64,000 bases of DNA from Thermomicrobiales bacterium (GTDB lineage Bacteria > Chloroflexota > Chloroflexia > Thermomicrobiales > UBA6265): NCBI GenBank assembly GCA_020432165.1, contig JAGQGU010000058.1:1-64000 (forward strand), written 5' to 3'. The translations under genes and the position numbers were made by a program. Below, in pieces: positions 36,408 through 44,576 of this stretch. How positions within the stretch are numbered: the stretch's first letter is position 1; each line of letters starts with the position of its first letter. Below the pieces are notes generated by a model. That model had not been told where the DNA came from. It saw only the letters and a program-made list of their open reading frames with translations, and ran no database searches.

Positions 36408-38546
36408 CTATGTATGATCGTGATCGTGTACCTCGGCGACATCGGTATCACTATCCATTCGGGCAAGACGCATGCCGTTCATGGTGACCATCACCGAGGT
36501 GCCGACATCCACAATCACCGCGATCCACAGACTCACAAAGCCGAAAACACCGAGCAGCAAGGCTGCCACCTTGGTAATGAGACTCAGTGTGATGTTCTGG
36601 CGAATGACCTGCACCGTACGTCGACTCAGCCCGATCACCTGCGGCAGTACCGCCAAATCATCCCGCATCAAGGCCATATCGGCGCTTTCCAACGCAATAT
36701 CGGTGCCCCCCATACCCATGGCAACACCGACATTCGCCAGCGCCAGTGCCGGGGCATCATTAATGCCATCGCCAATCACCATCATGCGTTCGCCAGACTG
36801 CTGATAGGCGACAACCGTCTCGGATTTCTCTTGCGGTAGCAGTCCGGCTCGCACCTCATCGATACCAACCTCAGCAGCCACTCTCTCGGCAACAGCCACC
36901 TGATCACCCGTCAGCATAATCAGCTTGCGCATACCCATTGATCGCAATCGATCAAGCACCGCGTCTGCACCGGGTCTCGCGGTATCGGCGATATGGATTG
37001 CTCCCAGCAGGCGATCCTGTTCGGCGACATAGATTGCGGTGCCATCCGTCTGCGCGATGTCCGCAGAGGAGATTCCCAACTGCGATAGCAGTCGATGATT
37101 CCCGACACCGATACGGCGTCCGTCAATGGTCGCGAGCGCACCTGCACTGGTGACCGATTCCTGCTCGGTCGCACTCGGTAAGGTCACGTTCATCTGCGTA
37201 GCGCGGGCCAGAATCGCCCGGGCCAGTGGATGCTCGGAACCGGTTTCGACCGCCGCGGCCAGTGCGATGAGTTCGGATTCCTTGATGTTCGTGGCGAGCG
37301 TAACACCCGTCACCACAGGCCTTCCCATGGTCAGCGTGCCGGTTTTGTCGAAGGCGATTGCAGTGATCCGTCCAGCCTCCTCCAACGCGGCGCCACCCTT
37401 CACCAGCACACCCAGCCGGGTAGCATTCCCAATGGCAGAGACGATTGAAACCGGGGTGCTGATCACCAGCGCACACGGACAGGCGATAACCAGCAATACC
37501 AATGCCCGATAGAACCACTCGTCGCCATTGCCAAAGAGTCCACCGATTATCGCGATGAGCGCGGCCAGAATGACAACCGCCGGTGTGTAGATAGCAGCAA
37601 AGCGATCGACCATCTGTTGACTGGGTGCCCGACTCGCGCTGGCCTCTTCCACCAAACGAATGATGGTGCTGATCGTGGAATCCTGGGCCAACGTGGTCAC
37701 ACGCACATCCACCACGCCAGAATCGTTGAGTGCACCGGCAAAGACATGCGCACCAATACCTTTCTCGATCGGCATCGATTCGCCAGTGATGGCGCTTTCA
37801 TTGAAGGCGCTGTAGCCAGAGATGATCTCGCCATCGATCGCGACGCGCTCTCCCGGACGTACCCGTACCACATCGTCTATCTGCAGATTGCTGGCACGGA
37901 TACGGGACTCAATCCCGTCACGCAGCAACGTTGCTTCTTCGGGCGCCAGCTCGAAAAGCGCCCGGATGCTATTGCGGGTGCGATCGAAGGCCAATGCCTG
38001 CAAAGCGGTTCCGATGCTGAAGAGCACCACCACCAGGCCACCTTCGCTCCATTCACCAATGGCAGCGGCACCGATAACCGAAATGGTCATGAGCAGATTC
38101 ATATCGATACGGCGGACACGAATGCTCTGCCAGGCCGCCCGGGCAATGGGATAACCGCCGATGGCGATGGCAGCGAGATAGAAACCGATAGCGATACTCT
38201 CACGGTTCGCGAGATGCTGCAGTGAGAAGGCAATGATCCAGAGAACCAACGCAATAGCGCTGTGGATAACCGATTCGTGCAAATACCACGGCTTCAGACC
38301 GGTGGCACGCTGCCCATCGGTGCGAAGCATGGCCTGATAACCAGCCTTGTCGACATTGTGGGCAATAGATCGCGGCAGATCCTCGGTCGCAAGGTTATTC
38401 GGACTAACCGTAAGCGTACCGACCGAAAAGTTCACCTGGGCGAACTCTACCCCCGGTGTGTTCTGGACTACGCGTTCGACGGTGCGTGCGCAATCGGCGC
38501 AGTCCATACCAGCGACATCGAAAACAAGCGCGCTTTCGGTACTCAT
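36408..38546 (-). CDS. Heavy-metal P1B-type ATPase (Zn/Cd/Co class)
   Basis: Metal-exporting membrane ATPase, 712 residues. It begins with a heavy-metal-associated domain with GMDCADC (Cys16, Cys19), then the actuator TGES, the membrane CPC motif (ACPCALVIS), the phosphorylation motif DKTGTLT and GDGINDAPAL. A His-rich C-terminal tail (EVHDHDHT) fits Zn2+/Cd2+/Co2+ binding. It overlaps the ArsR-type regulator gene by ATGA, so regulator and pump are coupled, as in cad/zia operons. Exact metal unknown. Confidence 0.93.
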   Translation of the reverse strand: MSTESALVFDVAGMDCADCARTVERVVQNTPGVEFAQVNFSVGTLTVSPNNLATEDLPRSIAHNVDKAGYQAMLRTDGQRATGLKPWYLHESVIHSAIALVLWIIAFSLQHLANRESIAIGFYLAAIAIGGYPIARAAWQSIRVRRIDMNLLMTISVIGAAAIGEWSEGGLVVVLFSIGTALQALAFDRTRNSIRALFELAPEEATLLRDGIESRIRASNLQIDDVVRVRPGERVAIDGEIISGYSAFNESAITGESMPIEKGIGAHVFAGALNDSGVVDVRVTTLAQDSTISTIIRLVEEASASRAPSQQMVDRFAAIYTPAVVILAALIAIIGGLFGNGDEWFYRALVLLVIACPCALVISTPVSIVSAIGNATRLGVLVKGGAALEEAGRITAIAFDKTGTLTMGRPVVTGVTLATNIKESELIALAAAVETGSEHPLARAILARATQMNVTLPSATEQESVTSAGALATIDGRRIGVGNHRLLSQLGISSADIAQTDGTAIYVAEQDRLLGAIHIADTARPGADAVLDRLRSMGMRKLIMLTGDQVAVAERVAAEVGIDEVRAGLLPQEKSETVVAYQQSGERMMVIGDGINDAPALALANVGVAMGMGGTDIALESADMALMRDDLAVLPQVIGLSRRTVQVIRQNITLSLITKVAALLLGVFGFVSLWIAVIVDVGTSVMVTMNGMRLARMDSDTDVAEVHDHDHT

Positions 38547-38950
38547 TGCGCCAATGTGCCTTTCCCAAGATCGCAGACACCCGGAGCCACCAGCTCCAAA
38601 AGATGTGTGAGCGTTTCATCGGCGATGGTGTAGTAGATCGCCTTGCCATCACGTCGGGAGGCAACCATATTGTTGCGACGCAGAACCCGCAGTTGGTGCG
38701 AGATAGTGGTGCGATTGACGCCAGTCGCGACAGCGATATCGGTCACACACATCTCCCCGTGCAGGAGCGAAACCAGCACCCGCAAACGGGTGGTATCGCC
38801 GAGCACGGAGAAGAGATCGGCCGCATTCATGATGGCATCTTCGTCTTCAAGATGCAGTTTTGCGTGATAGACAGCCTCCGGATGCATGCACTCGCAGAAG
38901 GTTTCTTCGAGCTCGTCCTGGAGATTAATGAGGGTGAGTTTGTTCGTCAT
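38543..38950 (-). CDS. ArsR/SmtB-family metal-sensing repressor
   Basis: Winged-helix repressor, 135 residues, that likely leaves DNA on metal binding. The helix-turn-helix segment is CVTDIAVATGVNRTTISHQLRVLRRNNMV. Possible sensor ligands are an N-terminal CECMH (Cys19, Cys21, His23), Cys68 in GEMCVTD, and a cysteine near the C terminus (PGVCDLG). This combination recalls CadC/CmtR-like sensors of Cd/Pb/Zn. It is first in a two-gene operon with the P1B ATPase. Two matching inverted repeats lie at its promoter and at its start codon. Confidence 0.92.
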   Translation of the reverse strand: MTNKLTLINLQDELEETFCECMHPEAVYHAKLHLEDEDAIMNAADLFSVLGDTTRLRVLVSLLHGEMCVTDIAVATGVNRTTISHQLRVLRRNNMVASRRDGKAIYYTIADETLTHLLELVAPGVCDLGKGTLAQ

Positions 38951-38968
38951 GTGTACGCTCCTACACGT
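38949..38968 (-). promoter_or_regulatory. Proximal ArsR-type operator over RBS and start
   Basis: ATGTGTA-N6-TACACGT matches the distal site in 13 of 14 arm positions. On the coding strand the six-base spacer holds part of the ribosome site (TAGGAG), and the arm includes the start ATG of the regulator gene. Confidence 0.65.
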
Positions 38969-38979
38969 GTTACGAGTGG

Positions 38980-39011
38980 ATTATCGCATACATGTGTATG
39001 ATCGTACACAT
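38980..39011 (-). promoter_or_regulatory. Promoter and distal operator of metal-efflux operon
   Basis: ATGTGTA-TGATCG-TACACAT (38992-39011) is a perfect 7-bp inverted repeat with a 6-base spacer, of the ArsR/SmtB kind. On the minus strand a -10 GATAAT (38980-38985) lies 17 bases from a -35 TGTACG (39003-39008) that is inside the operator, so repressor binding would block RNA polymerase. Confidence 0.75.
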
Positions 39012-39183
39012 ATTGATATAATGTATCGGTACGGGTTGTGGGGCTGATGGTGGAAGCGCGATTTTCCCGGTAGGATCGACCACGAGCACTTGGTCACCAG
39101 GGCACCATTCGTTCGGTTGATTCCTCACTGGCGCTTCGGAATGACGGCGATTCCGGGTCATTCAACACGACCAGTAACCGTCC

Positions 39184-39434
39184 CATCTGTACCGACAAAT
39201 GGATTTGAACAAAAGCTCTTGCGCCTGCGAGTTGCCCGGGTTGGTAGCGCCGGGTGGCCGAAGGCGGCAGCTTGCTGCCCTTATACCCGGCGAATGCTGT
39301 CAACTCCGCCACCTGTTCCAGGATTGTGCGATCGATAGATACATGAACCCGGGCAACTCGCGCAGCTTCGCTGCTGCGAGGCCCGAGTCTACGCTTCCGC
39401 TGCCACATCGTTATCCATTTTCTCGGAACGGATG
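39184..39434. mobile_element. MITE-like 251-bp element, copy 3
   Basis: The left end CATCTGTACCGACAAAT (39184-39200) is partly degenerate. The right end is the reverse complement of CATCCGTTCCGAGAAAAT (39417-39434), identical to copy 1. The right arm ends in CTAC (39389-39392). The left arm has acquired another GTAG-headed palindrome, GTAGCGCCGGGT..ACCCGGCG, starting at 39244. The centre CCACCTGTTCCAGGATTG is identical to copy 1. The stretch between the operators and this element (39012-39183) holds no gene I can support. Confidence 0.68.
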
Positions 39435-39449
39435 ATACAAAATGCGGCG

Positions 39450-40496
39450 CTACGTTAGGGACAATACGAACGGTTCGTCGATATCGAAGTAGACCCAGTG
39501 CATATAGTGATTGACACTGTGCATGAAGAGTTCGCGCAGGGTGAGGCTCTCAGTCTCGATCCAGAAAGCGAACCATGCTGGCGTGATGCCGGGAAGATGA
39601 AATGCCACAAGCTGACAATCCACATCGTTGATTCGGGTCGTCGTGCCAAAATGAACACCATCATATCCCGCGTAGGTAGTGTCATATTCACTAATCGGCA
39701 AGTAGGTGGTAGGCGTGGAGGGAGCCGGGGTACCCGCACCGGTAATACTGACAGCCGTGTCGCCAACCGTCACCGAGCGCAACTCCTCATCCCGAAATGT
39801 TGGGGCGGTGCCATCCAGAGGTATACGCCCGGCCATCAGCGATCGATTCTCAAAACTATCCGGTTGACCATTACTGGCAGGGGTCGTGACACTGAACTGC
39901 GCCAGGATGATGGAAGCATTGCCACCACTCAGCCACTCCCACCAGCGCAAACTCGTGCGTTGCGTGAGTACATCCAGAGCGGCGGCTAACATCGCTTCTG
40001 CCTGCGGATCAGTCTCGACCTTCGGAGGTGTATCAAGCCCGGTGAGATTGGGATCCGGTAGCATAAAGGTCCAGATCGCCGTGAGATCGTCAACGATCAC
40101 CGCGACTTGCCACCAACCGTTCCCATCAACCGCTGACTGGTCCAGCTGCCAGTGATCATCCTTCTCGACGAGGGTGATATCGGTGGAGACTTCGCCACTG
40201 ATCAGATTCGTGATCGAGACCAGCGGCTTCGATCCCACACCGAGGGATACACCCTCGAGATCGAAGAGACGCAGAATCAGGTTGGTACGCTTCGGCATAC
40301 CACCTGTGATACTCAGCATTGCCAACAGATCGGGCATGGAAGTATGGGGATCGCCAGCATAGGCACCCGCAACCAGATCGATCTGACTACTGGCGCCTTT
40401 CGGTTCATCTTCGCGCGTCAACCACCACGCACCGCCAGCTATTCCGGCGAAGGCCGCGGCTCCCGCAGTGGCAAGTTGGCGACGATTCAGTTTCAC
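39450..40496 (-). CDS. Tat-exported protein of unknown function
   Basis: I do not recognise this 348-residue protein. It begins with a twin-arginine signal (NRRQLATAGAAAFAGIAGGAWWL). A beta-rich segment of about 100-150 residues recalls copper-resistance YtkA-like domains (DHWQLDQSAVDGNGWWQVAV). A C-terminal part has LVAFHLPGITPAWFAFWI. The GTG start overlaps the stop of the upstream permease as GTGA, so it is the fourth gene of the peptide-ABC operon and probably works outside the membrane with that importer. The TAG stop is within GTAG, 16 bases from the MITE-like element. Confidence 0.7.
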   Translation of the reverse strand: MKLNRRQLATAGAAAFAGIAGGAWWLTREDEPKGASSQIDLVAGAYAGDPHTSMPDLLAMLSITGGMPKRTNLILRLFDLEGVSLGVGSKPLVSITNLISGEVSTDITLVEKDDHWQLDQSAVDGNGWWQVAVIVDDLTAIWTFMLPDPNLTGLDTPPKVETDPQAEAMLAAALDVLTQRTSLRWWEWLSGGNASIILAQFSVTTPASNGQPDSFENRSLMAGRIPLDGTAPTFRDEELRSVTVGDTAVSITGAGTPAPSTPTTYLPISEYDTTYAGYDGVHFGTTTRINDVDCQLVAFHLPGITPAWFAFWIETESLTLRELFMHSVNHYMHWVYFDIDEPFVLSLT

Positions 40497-41377
40497 GAAC
40501 GCTCGCGCGGATCCAGAGCATCGCGCAGGCCATCACCGATCAGGTTAAAGGCAAGCACGGTGAAGGCGATCGCCAAACCAGGGAAGATAGCGATATGGGG
40601 ATAGTTGCGGATATGATCGCGACCATCGCTCAACATCGTGCCCCAACTGGGAGTTGGACGGCTGATACCCATGCCAAGAAAGGAGAGTGCCGATTCGAAG
40701 ATGATCACCCCGCCCACCGCGAGGCTGGCGAGAATAATGACCGGACCGATCGCGTTCGGCACAATGTGTTGCAGGATAATGCGTCGATCCGAAGCACCAC
40801 TTGCCTGCGCCGCCAGCACGTAATCCCGCTCCCGCAAACTCAACACCTCAGCGCGGATAACGCGCGCATAACTCGCCCAGAAGGTGACACCAACGATGAT
40901 GATGACGTTGCGGAGGCTGGGGCCGAGCACAGCCGAGAGTGTCAACAGCAGCGCCAGAATCGGGAAGGCCATGAGCGTATCGATAAGACGACTCAGGGTG
41001 AAATCGACCCAGCCTCCAAAGTAACCCGCCATGGAACCGACCAGCACACCGATTGAGACGGCAATAGTCGTCGAACAGATACCCACCAGCAGAGCAACGC
41101 GAGCGCCATACATGATACGGCTGAGAATATCGCGACCGATATCGTCATTCCCAAACCAGTGCTCCCACGACGGTCCATGACCACGCAGTTTCAGATTGGT
41201 CTTGTTCGGATCGTAGGGTGCAATCCATTGACAGGTAAGCGCGACAACAATCAGCAGGATGATGAAGCCAATCCCGATCAGCGCCCCCTTGTGCCGAGCG
41301 AAACGGCGCCAGGTACGTCGACGTTGGCTAAGCTGCACCTTGCCTCTGGATTCCAGTGTGGTAGTGGCGCTACTCAT
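40493..41377 (-). CDS. Peptide/nickel-type ABC permease, DppC-like
   Basis: Second permease of a family-5 (oligopeptide-type) importer, 294 residues. It begins with a cytoplasmic stretch, RRTWRRFARHKGALIGIGFI, followed by a helix and the periplasmic segment APYDPNKTN..HWFGNDDIGRDILSRIMYGAR, diagnostic of DppC/OppC. The EAA loop reads LAAQASGASDRRIILQHIVP. ATG 41377 overlaps the upstream stop as ATGA; a longer in-frame start lies inside the upstream gene. No ATPase genes follow, unusual for this family, so they must be elsewhere. Confidence 0.93.
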   Translation of the reverse strand: MSSATTTLESRGKVQLSQRRRTWRRFARHKGALIGIGFIILLIVVALTCQWIAPYDPNKTNLKLRGHGPSWEHWFGNDDIGRDILSRIMYGARVALLVGICSTTIAVSIGVLVGSMAGYFGGWVDFTLSRLIDTLMAFPILALLLTLSAVLGPSLRNVIIIVGVTFWASYARVIRAEVLSLRERDYVLAAQASGASDRRIILQHIVPNAIGPVIILASLAVGGVIIFESALSFLGMGISRPTPSWGTMLSDGRDHIRNYPHIAIFPGLAIAFTVLAFNLIGDGLRDALDPRERS

Positions 41378-42300
41378 CGCACCCGCACCCGTGGATCGAT
41401 CACGGCGTACATCATATCCGTGACGATATTCATCAGCACGACGATGCAGGTCAGCAACAGAACAATCGCCTGCACAACCTGCAGATCCTTGTTGGTGATG
41501 GCATCGAAGAAGAGTTGTCCGAGTCCGGGCCAACTGAAGACTGTTTCGATCACAATCGTGCCACTGAGGATAAAGGCCATGCGGTAGCCAATCAGGGTGA
41601 TCACTGGCAACATGGCGTTCCGGAAGACATGGCGAGAAAGAATAGTGTTACGCCTCAATCCTTTGGCCTGGGCAGTTTTGACATAGTCCTGCCCCAGCAC
41701 CTCGATCGTAGTACCACGAATAAGCCGCATGACCGCCGCCATCTCCTCAATACTCAGCACCAGCACCGGCAGAATATAGGCACGCCAGGAATCAGCGCCA
41801 TAGGGTGGCAACCACCCCAGCTTAACGCTGAAGAAAACGATCGCCATGATCCCGATCCAATAGTTCGGGATCGCAACACCCAATGTTGAACCCAGTGTAG
41901 AGGCGTAATCGAGAAACGAATTGCGTTTGGTAGCTGCCAATACACCCACCGGAATCGCAATCAGCAAGGAAATGAGCATGCTCAATGTGGTGAGTTGAAG
42001 CGTGTACCAGGCGGCGTTGCCGATCATGCCGGAGATCGGCTGACCGGGCCGCATAATGCTAATACCAAGATCGCCGGTGGCGAGATTGCTAATCCAACTC
42101 CAGTAACGCTCGAAAAAGCCATCGTTCAGATGCCACTTCTCACGAATGAGATCGAGCTGTTCTTCGGTCACCCGCGCCTGACCAACCATGGTGCGCGCAG
42201 GATCACCCGGCATGAAGTACATCACGGTAAAGGTGAAAAAGGTCACCAGAAAGAGTACCAGCGCACCCTGGAGCAATCGTTTAATGAGATAGGCGAGCAT
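41374..42300 (-). CDS. Peptide/nickel-type ABC permease, DppB-like
   Basis: First permease of the family-5 importer, 308 residues with six membrane helices. The N terminus MLAYLIKRLLQGALVLFLVT and PGDPARTMVGQ are standard for DppB/OppB. The EAA-type loop reads YVKTAQAKGLRRNTILSRHV. It follows the binding-protein gene after an 81-base gap with a strong stem-loop, and overlaps the DppC-like gene by ATGA. Confidence 0.93.
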   Translation of the reverse strand: MLAYLIKRLLQGALVLFLVTFFTFTVMYFMPGDPARTMVGQARVTEEQLDLIREKWHLNDGFFERYWSWISNLATGDLGISIMRPGQPISGMIGNAAWYTLQLTTLSMLISLLIAIPVGVLAATKRNSFLDYASTLGSTLGVAIPNYWIGIMAIVFFSVKLGWLPPYGADSWRAYILPVLVLSIEEMAAVMRLIRGTTIEVLGQDYVKTAQAKGLRRNTILSRHVFRNAMLPVITLIGYRMAFILSGTIVIETVFSWPGLGQLFFDAITNKDLQVVQAIVLLLTCIVVLMNIVTDMMYAVIDPRVRVR

Positions 42301-42332
42301 TGTCTACGTCCCGACGAGTGATGCACGCGGAT

Positions 42333-42379
42333 ATGAGCGTGGAATCAGGATACCATTGCCGATTCCACGCTCATGCTAC
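42333..42379 (-). terminator. Stem-loop after peptide-binding gene
   Basis: Perfect 14-bp stem ATGAGCGTGGAATC/GATTCCACGCTCAT with a 14-base loop, between the binding-protein stop and the DppB-like start. On the minus strand GTAGC directly precedes it, so it could also be a member of the GTAG palindrome family. No T-run follows. Confidence 0.65.
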
Positions 42380-42381
42380 GT

Positions 42382-44034
42382 CTAGGCTTCTTCGTCGATC
42401 CAGAACTGATAGGCCTTCGGATAGAGGTTATCAGCATTGAGTACCGACTCCGGTAGACCCTTCACGCGCTTGTTGAAGAAGCTCACATTCATGAGATTCA
42501 GCAAGAAGACGAAGGGAACTTCATCGGCAATGATCTCCTGAATGCGCTTGTACATGGCAACGCGCTTCTCGGTATCCTGCTCCTTGATGCCGTTGAGCAT
42601 AAGCTCATCGACTTCGGCGTTGGAGTACTGGAAGAAGTTGTTGGCTCCGCCAGTAACCAGCGTATCGCGGCTGTCTGGATCGCCACTTCCGCCACCATAG
42701 ACCCAGTTGAAGAGGCCGGCATCGTATTCACCAGCACGGAGTCCACCCAGGATTTCGCTGGTAACACCTTCCTGCAAGGTGCAGTCGACGCCAATATCCT
42801 TCCACCACTGCTGGGCCACTTCGGCCTCAGGTCGGCGCTGGGTATCACCCTGGAAGACCATCATGGTGAAGGCCGCCTTGACGCCATCCTTCTCACGGAC
42901 ACCATCGCCACCTTCGACCCAGCCAGCGCCATCCAGAAGCTCCTTGGCCTTGTCCGGGTTGTACTCGTAGAGCGCAACGTCCGGATTGTAGAAGGCCTCG
43001 ACAGCCGGTGAGAGGTTGCTGGTGGCAACTGTCGCCTGACCGAGGAAGACATCGTCGGCAAAGGCCTGCCGGTCCAGCGCCCAAATGAGGGCCTGGCGGA
43101 CTTCCTTCTCCTGCAGGAAGGGATGCTTGTTGTTCAGCGGGAAATGATTGGTAGCGACCTGCTTGGTCTCATAGACCGTGAAGTTGCCGCTGTCCTTGAG
43201 GGTGGTGTTGTCCTCAGCGTTGAGACCCCACATGCTGTTGTCAGCCTGGCCGGTCTCGAGCGCGCTCATGCGACCAGCAGCTTCCGGCACCACATCGACC
43301 TGGAACGAATCCAAATTGGCGCGACCGCGATAGTAGTTCTCCCAGGCATCCAGGCGAACACGCTGCTGCGGATTCATCTCGCCAAACTTGAAGGGACCAG
43401 TACCAACCGGCTTAACCTTGAAATCGTTTTCACCAATCTCGGCATGATAGGCAGCCGGGTAGATGAAGACAGTGGCCACATTGATCATGAAGGTTACATC
43501 GGCGTTGGTGAGCGTCACGACAACCGTGGTGTCATCCGGTGCCTCAACCGACGCAACCAAATCGAAATTGGAGAGACGGGTTGAGGCGTTCGCCTCATCC
43601 ATAATCCAATTATAAGTATAGAGCACATCTGCGGAGGTGAAGGAATCACCATTATGGAAGGTGACATCACTCTTCAGCTTGAAGGTGTAGGTGAGGCCAT
43701 CCTCGCTGGGCTCGTAGCTATCGGCCAGCACCGGCTCCAGCTCGTACTGTTCGTTGACCATGTAGAGGCCCTCGAAGACATTACAGGCGGCCACCCACTG
43801 CACCGTCTCACCAGTATCTTCAGGGCTGAGGCTCTCGATGGAGTCCTGACCAAGGATCACCAGGGTACCACCCTGCTTGGGAGTTGCATCCTGCGCGGCT
43901 GCGCGCGAGGCCAGCATGCCGCTGCCCAGCACCGGGATCAAACCCGCTGCTGCAGCTGCCTTGAGAGCCGAGCGGCGATCAATGCTGGTCGCAAAAATCT
44001 TCTGCAACTCGGATTGACGTTCAAATTCGTTCAT
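42382..44034 (-). CDS. Peptide-type ABC substrate-binding protein (Tat-exported)
   Basis: Family-5 extracellular binding protein, 550 residues. A Tat-type signal (DRRSALKAAAAAGLIPVLGS..AAAQDATP) starts about 18 residues in. The mature protein shows ADSYEPSEDGLTYTFKL, DVTFHNGDSFTSADVLYT and VKPVGTGPFKF, hallmarks of DppA/OppA-type receptors. Ligand could be oligopeptides or another small solute. ATG 44034 is chosen, with GGAGGAGG upstream; the preceding GTG at 44037 is also possible. An ATG at 44181 lacks support. It heads an operon of binding protein, two permeases and an unknown Tat protein. Confidence 0.92.
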   Translation of the reverse strand: MNEFERQSELQKIFATSIDRRSALKAAAAAGLIPVLGSGMLASRAAAQDATPKQGGTLVILGQDSIESLSPEDTGETVQWVAACNVFEGLYMVNEQYELEPVLADSYEPSEDGLTYTFKLKSDVTFHNGDSFTSADVLYTYNWIMDEANASTRLSNFDLVASVEAPDDTTVVVTLTNADVTFMINVATVFIYPAAYHAEIGENDFKVKPVGTGPFKFGEMNPQQRVRLDAWENYYRGRANLDSFQVDVVPEAAGRMSALETGQADNSMWGLNAEDNTTLKDSGNFTVYETKQVATNHFPLNNKHPFLQEKEVRQALIWALDRQAFADDVFLGQATVATSNLSPAVEAFYNPDVALYEYNPDKAKELLDGAGWVEGGDGVREKDGVKAAFTMMVFQGDTQRRPEAEVAQQWWKDIGVDCTLQEGVTSEILGGLRAGEYDAGLFNWVYGGGSGDPDSRDTLVTGGANNFFQYSNAEVDELMLNGIKEQDTEKRVAMYKRIQEIIADEVPFVFLLNLMNVSFFNKRVKGLPESVLNADNLYPKAYQFWIDEEA

Positions 44035-44234
44035 CACGTAATCGTCCTCCTCCGGAAAAACCCGGATAGTGATTGCGGTTCGTTGACGCGCATGACAAAT
44101 AGGTGAGGACAGCGCCATTGCTGAACTCCAATGAGGGTATTGCAACCATTGTGACACGGACATCAAAAACTGTGTAGCCATGGTGCTACACCCGGTTCAA
44201 TAGCAATCGGGATCTCCCGGCATTCTCCTGGGGT

Positions 44235-44576
44235 CTAGAGCCTATCCACCTTCGCGGCCATGATGAAATCGTTCTTGTGCAGACCACCAATGGCATGAGT
44301 CCACCATTCCACCGTCACATAGCCCCAATCGAGCGTGATCCGAGGGTGGTGATCGGTCTCATCAGCCAAAGCAGCAAGCTGCGCCACAAACGCGACGCCG
44401 GGCTTCCAGCCCTTGAAGCGGAACGTGCGCACCAAACGGGGGACATCGTCCACTGTCACGATCTCCCAGTCCGGAACTTGCGGATGGAATCGAGCTATTT
44501 CCTCGTCCGTGACTCTGGGTGAGCCGCTATGACAGGCGTCGCAGTAGCCCAAGGCGAGATCAAGATCGTCGGTCAT
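44235..44576 (-). CDS. Pterin-4a-carbinolamine dehydratase
   Basis: 113-residue member of the PCD/DCoH family, which dehydrates 4a-hydroxytetrahydropterin. The motif DETDHHPRIT followed by WGYVTVEWWTHAIGGL is diagnostic; the two histidines are catalytic. The N terminus has a CDAC pair, common in bacterial members. Its start overlaps the stop of the gamma-glutamyltransferase gene as ATGA, so the two are coupled, though no aromatic amino-acid hydroxylase is in the window and the link is unexplained. Confidence 0.9.
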   Translation of the reverse strand: MTDDLDLALGYCDACHSGSPRVTDEEIARFHPQVPDWEIVTVDDVPRLVRTFRFKGWKPGVAFVAQLAALADETDHHPRITLDWGYVTVEWWTHAIGGLHKNDFIMAAKVDRL

